This document shows, in pieces, positions 1 through 13,900 of a DNA stretch of 64,000 nt. The notes beneath the pieces are model-generated. The model worked only from the letters and a program-made list of their open reading frames with translations. It was not told the origin of the DNA and searched no databases. Numbering within the stretch: position 1 is the first letter of the stretch; every line of letters starts with the position of its first letter. The position numbers and the translations under genes are program-made. The DNA comes from Liolophura sinensis. Its lineage: Eukaryota; Mollusca; Polyplacophora; Chitonida; Chitonidae. The DNA lies in the NCBI RefSeq assembly GCF_032854445.1, contig NC_088305.1, positions 10,835,717 through 10,899,716 of the forward strand. Reading direction: 5' to 3'.

Positions 1-1886
1 TAATTGTAGCTAGAAAGCTTCATTAATCACATCCGTCCACAATTTATTTGTCCTTCGGTGCCATGACGCAACATTTGAGAGTAAGCACTTCTCACCTGTT
101 GTGAAAAGCTATAACCTGAACAGGCCTTAATCGGAGCAGTGTCACCTGGAAGAATAAACACGCTACACACCAGAACGCTATAAAATTCACAAATGTCAGG
201 AAACCAGAATAGTTTTTGACGCTTCGGGACGGAAAAAAGTGGCTGGATGTCGTGAAAAGTTGGTTTGCATGTTTCGGAGATCGTGAGATAGAATAACACC
301 TTTGGTGAACACGCGACTCTCGTAGAAATGCAGTGTTTTTATACCGTTTATATCTTTGTCACAAAAGAGAATGTCCTCGTTTACAAATAAATAAACTTCA
401 CACATTCAAAACCAAATCAGTAAAACGCCTGTAGCATGTTTTGTGAAGAACTGAACATCTCCATTTGGCAAATATCGCGATTATCGCTCATCGTGTTTAT
501 TGAAGTGCCTTGCTTCACTTCCCGATTCTTCCTGGCCATAAAAAATAAGGAGTAAGGACAAGAAAATCGGTCGGCATTGAACGAAAAAAATTGGTATGAA
601 TTATAAAATATGCGCAGTGTTCAGAATCTCTAGCGCTCTGCTTCATAATCTCCTCATTGGGTTAGGGGCTGTATACGCATCGTGTTGAATGACACCTTCA
701 GGTGGCAGTAAAAACGTAACTGAAATAAATATTTTTGACGACAACATAAAAACTAGCATCGTACAAGATATAGGATACTAATTAAATGTACGCGCCGAGA
801 AAATTTTTTGAGCTTTTCTGACATTGTTGACACGACTCTAATTTCTGGCTTTATATACTTTCTTAGTTCTTGAGCGGTTGTGTCCACAGTTGTTATGGAA
901 ACTGATCTCGCGAAATGTCCATTATCGTTGATGACTAACAAGGCCGAGGTCTACAAATTCATAATCTTGATGAGATAACTTTATTACGCGGCTTTCTTAA
1001 TTCCAGTGAAGGTGTGAATAAGTTGCCTCATTAACAATTAGAATAAAACCTTAAAGCATACTTGAAATGCTTGGTTTTTATTTCTTAATACAGAGTTTTT
1101 AATGTGGTCTAACATATAAAAGTACAAAAAAAGATTCTCAGCTTTCTTTGTCGGATGAAATAATGGCTATAAACTTTTCCCATAAGACTGCGGATCTCTT
1201 GCAATTCTCGACTTGGAAGGACTTTTTTATGGTTTACGATTGGTACACGGATGTCGGACTTGACGCTCCATGTGAAGTGCACTTTATGGTGTGATGTTTT
1301 TTCAAAAAACCTCCATTTCCCCCCACCCTCCCCCCACCACCACCCGCAAAATACGGTCGGCCCGTTCTCAAGTACGCATCAAGGCTAATAAATAACTTTT
1401 TGGACAACAGCCTCACTCAGCATAGATCGTGCATGTCCGGCCATTATTGTGGTCTGATTGAACTCAAGTGCAAGGGGTCTTACGAAATGTTTAACTCACG
1501 TAACGTACGGAGACGCTGATCGTTTCTTTCGGCAGGTCGTGATCGCAACAAGCATTTCCACCCAGATTTCTCCTTCCTTTTTTTACTGTTACGTTTTATC
1601 GCAGGCTAGAAAATTTACCTTGAGGTGACATTTTAAAATCGTCTCTCTGTTGAATCGGCAAGACTTGATTTCATGTAAATTAACAGTTAGGATAAAGCCT
1701 TGTACGTGCCTCCCGTATCTCGCGCTTGTTTACACTGTCAACGTCTCGTGATGTTTGCCTGAGTGAGACAGCTACATGGCAGCCTCATTCTGAGAGCGAG
1801 GCTTTCGGGTCTTCCCGGCAATGAGCTGAGCATTCTGGACAGAGGGCATCCACCTCAGTCAGTACACAGACAGTCTCGAGACCAGC
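1..1886. other. 5' flank and probable 5' UTR of HGSNAT
   Basis: No recognisable gene. AT-rich, with a C-rich run near 1318-1346 and a repeat end (ggggctgtatacgcatcgtg) at about 664-685. No TATA box stands out; the last 200 bases are less AT-rich. Three very short upstream frames start at 1751, 1776 and 1821, the last stopping in frame with the HGSNAT start at 1827-1829. Confidence 0.6.
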
Positions 1887-1938
1887 ATGTCGGAATACCC
1901 CTGCTTTCTGTTCTTCATCTTGATTGCATTTTCTCCAG
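1887..1938 (+). CDS. HGSNAT: HGSNAT exon 1 (signal peptide)
   Basis: Encodes residues 1-17 plus one base of codon 18: Met-Ser-Glu-Tyr-Pro-Cys followed by a hydrophobic stretch (FLFFILIAF). The donor is CAG|gtaagc. With the first residues of exon 2 it forms a signal peptide whose likely cleavage is near SYS-QT. Confidence 0.9.
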
Positions 1939-4900
1939 GTAAGCCAACGCTTCTCAAATTATGTTTCCACATCCTTGTAATGCAACCGACCAAAACTGTT
2001 CCGTTCATCCACCTTCATTATACCCTTTTAATTCTCTTTCGAACTATATTTATATATATATAGCTTTTTTTTTTTTACCAAACAAACAAATTTGGTAAAT
2101 GTTAAAACATTCATCTTAGCACATGGTTGAAATGAGCATGTTATTTGTTGCTCATGTTTAGTTAATTCGTGAACTCTTCGTGCAGTCAAAATATACAAAC
2201 GTTGTACTAGGGGTCAACCACAGCCTTCAAATATATAAAACTTCTGATAAGCGAGCAGATAAAAATATGATTGAAAATGAATTACTTTATCTACTAGCAT
2301 GGTACACGATTTGAATACTGATTTCACTCATTCGCCTAGAACAAACCCTGCGTTTTTCCAACATCGTTGAAAACTGTTGACTGTTTCTCTTTGCATGATT
2401 CCGTCCTATTTTCGTACATCAGATATTTTCTTAGTTCTTTGGTGGTTTGCTATATACGTCGTTTTGATACTTGGCCTTGCCACTTTTTGGCCTGGAACGT
2501 CATTGTGGTAGACGGCTGGTTAACGCAAGAACAGATTTACAGTGTACTGGTTTATGCGCTTTTATACTGAAGTATTCTGTCCTGACAGCATGTCATTTCA
2601 GTATGCATTTGCCTGGATAGGCCTGCACGTTTAGCAAACTGTACCGATGTTACCAAATGATAAAAACAGGGATCAATTGATATGTTAGGCCTGCATAATG
2701 CTTACCACAAAGGTATACACAGGGGATATGATATCTTTACGTAACCTCTTTTTGATGAAGGCTCAAGCCACATAGTGAATGTAAAAGACGTACGGCACAG
2801 AAAGTAAAACCGGAGCAGCTACGGGAGTGTGATAGCTGGCAAATAGTCACATATAGCCGATGAAATATGGCCTCTTGACAACTTACCTCAGTCAGGGCCC
2901 TAGCCCAACCGTTCATGTAAATGCACAGACAGCAACAAATTACAGCCCCCTCCCCTCCCCCATAGCAGCATGGTTTAAGCAGAAACAGGTAAAAAAAAGC
3001 ACAGTTATGTTAATTGCAATTTATTAGAGGCTCACAAAACGGGTGAAACGGGTGAGTTGTCAACTTACCTCAGAGTTCTGTGCGGTTATGGCCTTGAATG
3101 AGAAGCATAGCGCACCGAAAACAAGTGGGTCCAAACAGCGTACTCCTGTCCACGTCTCTGCAATACCTCACTACCGCTCTCTGTGTCCGTAGCAAAAGCA
3201 AAGAGATAGTTCACAAGAACTGCAGCCTGTCAGAAGAGATCGAGTGCTGTCTTTGAGCACAGCTTGGAACCGACGTCTTCAGGCCGGAAATAGTCTTCTT
3301 TTTTTTTTTTTTGATTGGTGTTTTACGCCGTACTCAAGAATATTTCACTTATACGACGGCGGCCAGCATTATGGTGGGTGGAAACCGGGCAGAGCCCGGC
3401 GGAAACCCACGACCATCCGCAGGTTGTTGGCAGACCTTCCCACGTAAGGCCGGAGAGGAAGCCAGCATGAGCTGGTCTTGAACTCACAGCGACCGCATTG
3501 GTGAGAGGCTTCTGGGTCACTACACTGCGCTAGCGCGCTAACCGACTGAGCCACGGAGGCCCCGGAAATAGTCTTCATGGAATACGGTATATGCCCACTT
3601 CTGAGGATGGCGTTTAAGATAAGGACACAAGTACGAGAGCTTGTGAATAGCAAAGTTTCGTCATACACAACGTGGTCTAATGACGGGGGTAAATTGACAA
3701 GATGCCGTCTTACACCGGTTACTTGTGACCATTTGCCAGCTATCACGCTATCGTCGCTGCTCTGCTTTTACCCTCTGTGCTGTACGTCGTCAATTATGTA
3801 ATTATTGTTACTTGCTCTCTTCGCGAACCCTTGAATGGTTAATATGGTCTTTTTCACATGGGATGGATCGTGGCATTCAACGCATATAAGTCAGTCGTAA
3901 GCGCTAGAAAAAATATCGCCTCATGAACTTTACTGGGTTAAAATCAGCAGGTGTAATCACGTCAAGTTGATCTAAATGGCGATAAACTATAGGATCAAAA
4001 GGTTCTTTTCAGTTTTATATTGTTTAATACCGCCGACCCAGGGGCTCGGACTGTATACGCATCATGACGAATAAAATGGACCCGTAGGATACATTTACAG
4101 TTATAATATGACTCATTCCTTGCCTCATTTCGGTATCATTGAAAACTGTTGAGCGATAACTGTTAGGTGACTTTATTACTTAATATAATTTCTTAGTTCT
4201 TATGTCCCCTTTTGTTGAAAATTGTTTTCGAAACATGGGTGTGACTATTAATGGTTGACGACTGGTATATGAATGTCTGTAGTGACGCGTATAGATATAC
4301 TATTATCTGCAGGAATTTTTTTTTCTTCTATATGTCGGTTTCCCCTAATATTTATGCAAATGTGGTTGTCTAAATATTAGCGCCGTAAATGTGACACGTG
4401 GCATTTGCTGAGCAAGTTGGGAAGAATCAATTTTTGGAAGACATTTTTATAAATTGATCTATAGATTTTGTCCTTTTGTCTCTTTGCAACTCTTCGCCAG
4501 TGATCTTGTTCAATAATCATTTATACCCCGCGTCACTTCAGTTAACCGTTTTAGCTTCCAAAAGAAAAGAAAAGAAGAAAAAATAGCATGCAATTGCGAT
4601 GGCAAAATAGAAATATAATATAATATAGTATAGTATGTGCCTGCATGTTTGTCACTGAAGCCCCGTTATTTTGTCGTCCTCTCTGGTTGCGAAAGTTTTT
4701 TGTCAGTGTAATAATAAAGCTGATGTATTGGGAGCTTACTCCTTTTTAAGGAGCTAATCATTATATACCGCTTTCTGTGATTTACACACGAATACATGCT
4801 GTGTTAAATTTTGCGATGAATTTTACTGTAAAGTTACATACAGACAACTTTGACAGTGCAGAGGAAATTGGGTACAGAGGAAACCACCGCACCGCATCAT

Positions 4901-7900
4901 GTGTATATGTGGTCTCTCGTGACTTAAAGCCGCACCTAGAGATATTATGTCACTGTTCTAAGACGGGATGATGTCCGTATATGTTTCTTGAGAGGTAGCC
5001 CATTATACATGTAAAGACCCGTATCTGTCACTGTGCAGAATGCGTCTGTCATACGAGCTGTACTGTACAGAGTAAACACTGAATCTAAATATCCCTACGT
5101 GTTTCGACTGTAAAGCCGATGTATTTATAGAATAAGGCTGGTTATTTTTGAGCGAGGGTAAATACTACAGCTTACTGTTTTGGCGGTGGTACTTTGTCAC
5201 GTCTGTAACAATACGACACAATACAGAACGCGAGCTGGCGTGAAGTGAGCTGAGAAAATGGCGGAGTGGACCAAGGCTAGGATGGAATACGTGCCATGTA
5301 CTTACCGAGGAAAATCAGGCGGCAACAAAGGACTGGTATCTTGTATGGTGTCTTACAAAACCCTTTGAAGCTTGATGGACAGTTTACTTGCACTGACATA
5401 CTCTGATATACAATCTGAAATATATAAATTGGATGGGCGTTGGGTAAACAGGCGGGATTCGCTCGTCAAACTAGGCCTACGGAGAGATATGGTGTGTCTG
5501 GCTTAATCAAGGCCTGTATATACATATAAAGGCCTATACGCTCTGCTTTTACTGTGAATCTAGGCATCGAAACAGACATTAGCATACAAATCGTCAAACC
5601 TGCTGGTCAGTAATGTCAAGGGCAATTTCCAAAACAATGTTCAACACAAATTAAAAGATCTAAAAGCGTGTATATTATCTAAAGCTGCAGGAAACTAGGT
5701 CAGATTCCTATATAAAGGGAAGAAGCCTTTTTCAATAATGTCTGTAACAAAGCAAACAATGTTCTAGCGCACAAATTTAATCAAATTTAGTCAATTGTCA
5801 CTCAAATCGTTTGGAATCTCGGTATTTATGTGATATAGAGGTAATTTATGTTCTTTGACTCTGACTCGTATGTTAAGGGTAAAGACCCGCAAGTGTCAAG
5901 CTTTCCCTTTGCTGACCGTGTAAGTACTATGGCATGATCACAGCCAATGGCGTCATCATATGACGTCACAGAACGTCCTCCGCACGCGCGTGAGCAACGA
6001 GCAGCCGCAGCCGCAGGTGGTACAAATGTAATTAACCCTAGCCGAGAACGAGGTCATTGTGGTTGTAAGATGTGTCCGTGGGACACCTGTGGAAGAACAC
6101 TGCCCGTTTAAATTTGTCTTTCTCCGCGTCAGCTCTGCTCTCTGCATTCCTGGGAACGCTGGAAGAATTCCACGAGTCTGTGAGCTCGTCCTTCTGACAA
6201 ATACTGACCAGGATAATCTTTGTTAGAAGGGAAAATCATCCACACGGCGTTTTTCCGCCTACTTTTGGACAACTTTCTATCCCTCCCCTGCAACCCCGGA
6301 GACAATCTTTACCCACACATGTCCGCATGTCTTCACACACGCTATCCCCGCCTCCCTGCAGTATTAAGTCTATAATTACACCGGCTTAACAACCTGATGT
6401 AGACAAATATAAAGCCGATGTGAAAAAAATGGAGCCCGGTAATTTCTTGCAAATTGGAACAGAACATGTTCGGCTGAGAGCAACCCGAATTATAAGGGGT
6501 TACGTGACGCATATTTATGTTCAGAAATGGCCGCAAACAGTTTAATTTTGTTTAAGCCGAATTCCAAACATTTAATTTTGTTTACGTTTGACAAACACGC
6601 GATCGTGGTTCACTCAACCACAAGATGAATAGCTGCGGTAATACAGAGAGAGAGAGAGAAAATGTTGTGGCGAGGCGAGATGTCATTGGGACCTATAATA
6701 CTGGGCAAGCACAAATAGCAACGGACAACATTAGACGATAATTAAAATGGAGACGACAGACTACGTGGCAAGTGAAACAGCAAACGTCTAGCCTCATTAA
6801 TGATTTCTGCAATGCTTTTATGACTAACCTGGTGTCAGTATAATATGGCTGGCCGGGGTGCCACGTCTGGTGTCTTCAGCATAATACTTCAGTGGCGGCA
6901 GGACTTTGGCGGAATGAACTTGAACTGCCGCAAGAAGACACAGTATATGTATACACACACCTAATGATACTTCGTTGTTACATGACTGAAATATTGTTAA
7001 GCGCGACGTTGTTGAATCCCAAACATTCATTCATTCATTCGTTCGTTCTCAAATAAGACAGACGGGTCGATCCCAGCAGTATACCCTCGGCACTTTTCAA
7101 AAGGTAAATACTAGCGGTCTTCCATATCCTTAGTCACATATTCTTGTCACATTTGATAGGATTCAATGTCTTCTACCATCAACAAGTTTCAACTTAAAAC
7201 AATTTGAGATGTAAACTAGTGTTTTCTGCTAAAAAAAATACTGTACTTAGAGGCGAATTTACTGGTGTAAAGCGTAAGCGGACTTGGTAGGAGCCTGAGT
7301 GGTTGTCATGGAGACGATGGCTCCACCCTTACCGCGTCCGTGTCATATTTCCTAGGACAACAGACGTCATTTTTCAGTTTGTCTTGCAGTTAAAGCTATA
7401 TTTAATAAAATCGTTTGCAGCGATATTATAATAGCGATTTTGCAATAAAATTACCTGATACGTTAAGACTATGAATCCGTATGCTTCTGTCCGTGTAACG
7501 AGTGAATCAAAAAGTGAACTTCATGGAACTCGAATAATTTCATAATTATTGTAGTAGTTGGCATCATCACCTGGACAACCGTGATTGCCGGAAAACAGTT
7601 TTGAGAAATGGACTGGCGACGTTTTGTTACGAAATGGTGTCAGTAATGGAAATCAATCGTTGGTAATAAGCAATGTTAAAACTCATGTAGGCGTATAAAC
7701 ATATTATGGAAGTGAGGTACCGGATGACAAGTGTTAAATTATCCCCCCTTATCGACACTGCCTTGGAACATTTCTCCTTGGAAAAGGGTGCCCCATGCAA
7801 TTCCAGAGGAATCTTAAATTCCCATCCGCTGACCAATATAAAAAGGGTCCCGTCACTGGCGGTCGCTGCCAGGTCTGATCGGATATCACCGTGTCCCAGG

Positions 7901-10900
7901 TGGTAGCACAAGGATGTAGCAGATGGGGTTGTCGGCAGACGTGACGTTCTGCGCCCGACCAGGTGGAGGAGTGATGGTAACTGTGCCCCGTTGACCACAC
8001 TGGCCATATTCCAGTCACACCGCACAGTTCGTCAGACAGGCACTTCGTCGGTTCACCGATGACAGACGAGGTCAGTGATTTACCAGGTGTGTCCTGGACA
8101 GGCTATCAGCGAGGCGAAAATACATATAGAGTTTAACGTGGTTAATGGATTTTGAGTTTCGCCAAAGACCATTCAAATTTCTCCTGACTTAAAGTCTCAG
8201 TGGATCCGGAGGGAACTACACATATAGTTATAAATTGATGTGTTACAGACATTATAAATCAATCAATCAGTCGACCAATCAGTTAATCAGTTTTTTATCC
8301 TAATGTTTCACTGGAAATATTTTAATTACAAGGTTGAGTAATGGTTTTTAAATTAGCCTTCAGTATTAAGGGGACAGTGCTTTTAATGTACAAGGTGCCT
8401 GTCTGGCCAATGCAATATAGCGCAATGACCCAGGAGTCTTACCAGTGCGGCTGTTGTGAGTTCAAGTCCAGCTTATGCTGGCTTCCTCTCCGACTAAAGG
8501 TCTGTCTGCAACCTGCAGATAGCCTTGTGTTTCCCTGGGCGTTGCCCGGTTTCCTCCCACCATAATGCTAGCCACCGTCATGTACATGAAATATTCTTAT
8601 GCACGGCGTAATTACCAATCAATCAATAAATAAATCAATGAAATGTGCAAATAAAAAGTCAGTATTACTATCATTATAGGCTAGAAGGTGGTAAGTAACA
8701 AGGTGGTCGGTTGTGACTGGCATATGCAGCAGTGTTTCTTGAGTATTACTTAATCTCTACAGCCAACGGATCCGGTCTTATTTCGTCAAACTTGACCCTG
8801 ATATAATCATAACTCTGTGTATATACCATGAAGGCAGTTCCTTTCAAAGCTGTTTCGTACATTGTTCTCTGTTACACTCACTTGTTACATGTCCCGAAAA
8901 ACTACAACGAAAACAGGACATTTAATTACATTTATTTATCTAATTTTGTTAGTTGTTTTAGGCCGTACTCAAGAATATTTCACTTATATGACAGCGGCCA
9001 GCATTATGGTGGGAGGAAACCGGGCAAAGCCCGATGAAAACCCGCGACCATCCGCAGGTTGCTGACAGACCATTCATTACTGGCATGGAAGATGGACCAC
9101 ACAGGTTGCATCTGAATCGTTTTAGACGGTTCGCTAACCTACTGTACAGAGAGCATTGTGCCCTTTTGGTTATGTTTACTTCAACCTTGGTTCCATAACT
9201 CTGACCCAGTCTTGTTTGGCCGACTATCACACTGTTGTTGCTGCTCTCGTTTTACTCCATAGGCTGTACTCTTTTTTATTCATTACAAATATGAAAGTTG
9301 CGTTGGCATTTGACTTGTTGCTTCCCGTAGAATGTATGTAGAAATGCCTGATATATTTCCAACTGACCAATCAATGCAACAGATGCAAAGATATTGTTTT
9401 GTTTATTTATGTATTTATTTATTTATTTATTTGATTGGTGCTTTACGCCGGATATTGTTTTAGAATTTGATGTTTGTCTGTGACATCTCAATCTCCACCA
9501 ACTGCTACAAAAGCATGTTTGACTAATGGAACCGTTGGTATTTGGTAATTCTCATTCTCAGGGTATTATTATTTATTTATTTGCGTATTATTCACAGCGT
9601 TTATCATTTGTTGAAAACCACAGCATTCGATTGATTTGACGGCATGTCATAACCCTGGCAAACCTTCAGATTTGAACATCATTGACTGTCTGTACTGTCA
9701 TCTTATGTTTCTGTTTGATCGTTGCTCATCGTACTCTCATTTAAAGTACGATGAAACAAATGTTTGATCGTAGGCCTAATGAGACGTAATGACCAGAAAT
9801 CAAAGCTCCCAATATTTGAGTTTCAAATCAGCACCAAAAAATAAAAGTTGTTTGACATGTTTCTTCTGGTTCTCAGTTAGTCTTTAGTAATTGTTTGCTC
9901 CAAATGGCTATATTGGTGCCATGTCGTACTTCAGCACATTCACCAAGAACTTTACTCAAGACGGGTAACTCATGATTGCGAAACGACCGTCTGGCGTCGG
10001 CAAGTCGCCTTCGTTAAACAACAACAACTCGGGGTTTATAATTATTGAGTTTTTAGACTGAATGGCGGCCAAAGGACAGATCGGAAAACTAAGTAGAACC
10101 ACGCATGTGCAAATCAGGGTCTTTGCTTTAGGCCGCCTGGTGTCACGGTGTTCCCTGGGACTCAGGGTCGAATTGCTATCACATATTGTCCAGCGTTAGA
10201 GTCTATAGGCATCGAAACAGACATTCATACACCAGCCCTCAACCAAAATGGACACAGTTTGTTGGTGTTATTAAATCGGCATGCATGATTGGTTGATATG
10301 ATTCATAACATGAACAGCTGCAATCAAAAGCGCAAATGGACCTCCGTGTGGGAGTGGTGAGCGTGCTAGCGCAGCATGATGGCCCAGGAACTTCTCATAA
10401 ATGCGGTCGTTATGAGGTTAAGCCCAGCTTTTCGTTCGTACGTGGGAAGGTCTGCCGGCAACTTGCTCGGTTTCCTCCCACCATAATACTGGCAGCAGTC
10501 GTATATTCAGTGAAACACTCTTGAGTATACCGCGTAAACCTCCAATCAATCAAATAAATAAATCAGAGCGCATCTGGCATACATGTACAGATTATGACGC
10601 TTACAAACTAGTATGGTAACGGTTTGCATACTGAATAAAATGATTTGCATATAGAACATTCCTTTCCATCAAAAAGTGATAACTGCTTCTCTTTTCATGA
10701 ATGCGCCTCAACGCTTGTCTTTTTGTACTGTTTTGACCCATCAATTCGTTAGTGGTTTATGATAAACGTTGTGTTGGAAATGGGTCTTGTAATTAATTTT
10801 CCGATTGATTGGTGATATACGAAAGCCTGTTTCGACGTCTGTGTTCAGATTATATTGTCCCAGAATGCTCATTATGGTCGAGGGTTAGTATATGAATGTG

Positions 10901-13900
10901 TGATTGCGATTATTGGACTTAACTGGTTGAGGACAAGTGTAGGAATATGTGTTTGGACGACTGTACAGCTAAAATGTATGCAAGTCACACGTATTGACAA
11001 ACGTATGACTGTCTTAATGAAGAAACCAAAATACAGTTCGTCTCTTTTTTCCTTTTGGATTTCTTTTTTCTTCTTCTTCTTCTTTATTTCAAGGCCGTTT
11101 TTTTTTTTTGTTTTTTGGGAGGTTTTTTGTTCTTTTTTTCTCGCCTCAGCTGTTGTGATGCAGATATTTCAGCTGAGAGAAGGGTAAAATGTTACAAGCC
11201 CCTCACAAACACATTCCGCTGCTTAGGAAACCCCTCCGTACAAACAGACCAGCGACTTAGGCTGTCCCCCCAAGGCTTTGCTCCATGTTTGAAGAGCTTC
11301 CACCAAGGGAATTAAGCACTGCTTTGAAATTCATGTCCTCAAGCCAACTGGCCTGACCGGCACGTTCGATAACGACCCGTTTTCAGCGCCAGGTTCCCAG
11401 TTTAAAATAACAATCTGGTGAAACCTTATGAAGTTATGTCAATATTTAAAGTTCAAGAGGCTAAGATAACGGCGTTGTTGGACCATGTAATAATGCTCTA
11501 CGAAACTGACAATGTCTTTACGATTTGGATTGTAGAGTTGCTTGTTATCTTAAGGAAAAGGAATACTACATGGACACAGAATCCATGGATTAAAACAAAA
11601 ATTCTAAAATGCCTTGGGGCTCCTTCGGTTTGTTTTATGTGAAGATAATATCAAAAGTTGTTATATGTTTTGTTTTTAATTTATTTGATTTGTGCTTATA
11701 GTGCAGTAGTCAAGAATTGGTGAGTTTTGAAGAGTTTTAGAGTGACCATGGACTTATGGCAATGTGAGTCGATAGGATTTTGGTGACAACGAAAATATTT
11801 CTGTGAGTTTGTGAGTTTTAATATGGCAACAGCTGTACTGTTGTGTGATGGTGAGTTTTAGGGCATGTGACAACGGAATGTTGCTGTGAGTTTATGACTT
11901 TTAGTGTGACAACGGAAATATTGCTGTGAGTTTATAACTTTAGTGTGACAACGGAGTATTTCTGTGAGTTTATGACTTTTAGTGTGACAACGAAAATATT
12001 TCTGTGAGTTTGTGAGTTTTAGTTTGAAAACAGCTATACTGTTGTGTGATGGTGAGTTTTAGGGAATGTGACAACGTAATGTTGCTGTGAGTTTATGACC
12101 TTTAGTGTGACAACGGAAATATTGCTGTGAGTTTATGACTTTAGTGTGACAACGGAGTATTTCTGTGAGTTTATGACTTTAGTGTGACAACGGAAATATT
12201 TCTGTGAGTTTATGACTTTTAGTGTGACGACGGAAATATTGCTGTGAGTCGGTAAGGTTTTAGCCTGAAAACAAAATATTGTTGTGAGTTTTCGTGTGAC
12301 AAGGGAAATATTACTGTGAGTTGAAAAAGTTTTAGTGTGACAACGAAAATATTGCTAACCTTACAGTTTGTGTTGAATTTTGTCGGAATGCAGTCTGTTT
12401 AGCGTTGAGAATTAGATGACAGCTGGTCAAATTCCTGGCTGGACCGAGCCCAGACAGGACATGACTAGATTTAAACTGTGGAGAAACAACAACGCCTTGA
12501 TTTAATTTCATGTACTTGTAAATCTCAACGTCTGCCATTTAAAAGTCAGAACTAACTGCTGGTGGCTATTTAGCGTCTGGCGTTTTGTCGGATTTATACT
12601 TGGTGCTCTGCACACCCTATCACCTGGTGTTGACTGCGCCGGAGCTATCGAGAACAGTTTAACCATCCGCTCTCCACATGGCTTTGTTTTGGTTGACATC
12701 TCCTTAACACGTGACCAGACATTTGCTGCGGAGATTAATTGTCAGTCGGGCTAAATAACATCACGGGACTTTGTATAATCTGTGCAAAGCCGCAGGGAAA
12801 ACCCAAAGGAAGCACCGACTTTTACCTGAAATGCGACAAGAACCGAATTCAAGCTTTTGATAATGACAAAATGGCGGACATACATATGTATGTCTGTGGA
12901 ATTTGCTGAACAAAGATTATAGAACACGAAACATACTTTTCTAATATGAAACTTATAAGAAGGTACAGGCACCTTCGAATCAGAAAAATACGAGAATTCA
13001 ATAAAGTTTAAAATTAGAACGCTTTACCGCATCCGTGTTTATTGTTTGCCTCCATCTGTCTGGGTATGTGAGGCTTATTTCCTACAACTTCCGGCACACT
13101 TCTCCGTTATTAACTTAACAATCAAATTAACTCTCTAATCTTGGTGCAGGTTTTGTTTTTGAAAGTATGAAAGCTTTGCTATGTATAATATAAATAGTGT
13201 TTAGTCCAGGATTTGATATTGGTGCATAAAGGGAAAGTATCTATAAATTAGGTTAGCACTCTTTAAATGTTGTAAATTTAGCACTTTACAAAATGATTAG
13301 AAAATGTTTTAGCCTAACACTATCTTGTGTCAAATTAACACTTTTAGTTCTTGTGTTAATACCGCAATATAAATTTTACAAATCTTGTAAACATAGCATT
13401 ACGTTACATTTTTCCATTTTACAGCATTCAGCATGTTGTATCATTTTACAAGTGGGACAATCTACAAATTCATTGTCCAAGGCTGGATTTGAACCCCTAG
13501 TTCGTGTGCATTAATAGTCATATTAACATGTACACTGGCATTGGCATTTATGTAGGTTGACATATACATGTATATGAGCTGGCATCGTCTTCTCCATGTT
13601 AACTCACAAGTATTGCCCTTTTTATTTATATGTATTTTATTCTTAATAAATATAAGCTATCCCAAGCAAAGAGATTATTTTGAACAACCCAAACCTGACT
13701 GCCAAACATTCTCATATTATTGACAAGAGTGAAGTTCTCCATTTTGATTCTTGCAGGGTATGAGTACTTAACTGGCGTATTTTGCCTCATTATACAGTAT
13801 ATATACAGCACATAATACAATATATACTGTGTTTATGACGGACACTCGGTACGTTGACTTACATAAATATGCGGAATATACGAGCTCTGAACAAGACAAA

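Noticed and set aside
7627..8025. 132-codon minus-strand frame as a real exon
   Set aside because: The frame most like a protein domain is a different one of 43 codons; neither has splice sites or matches a family well enough to call.
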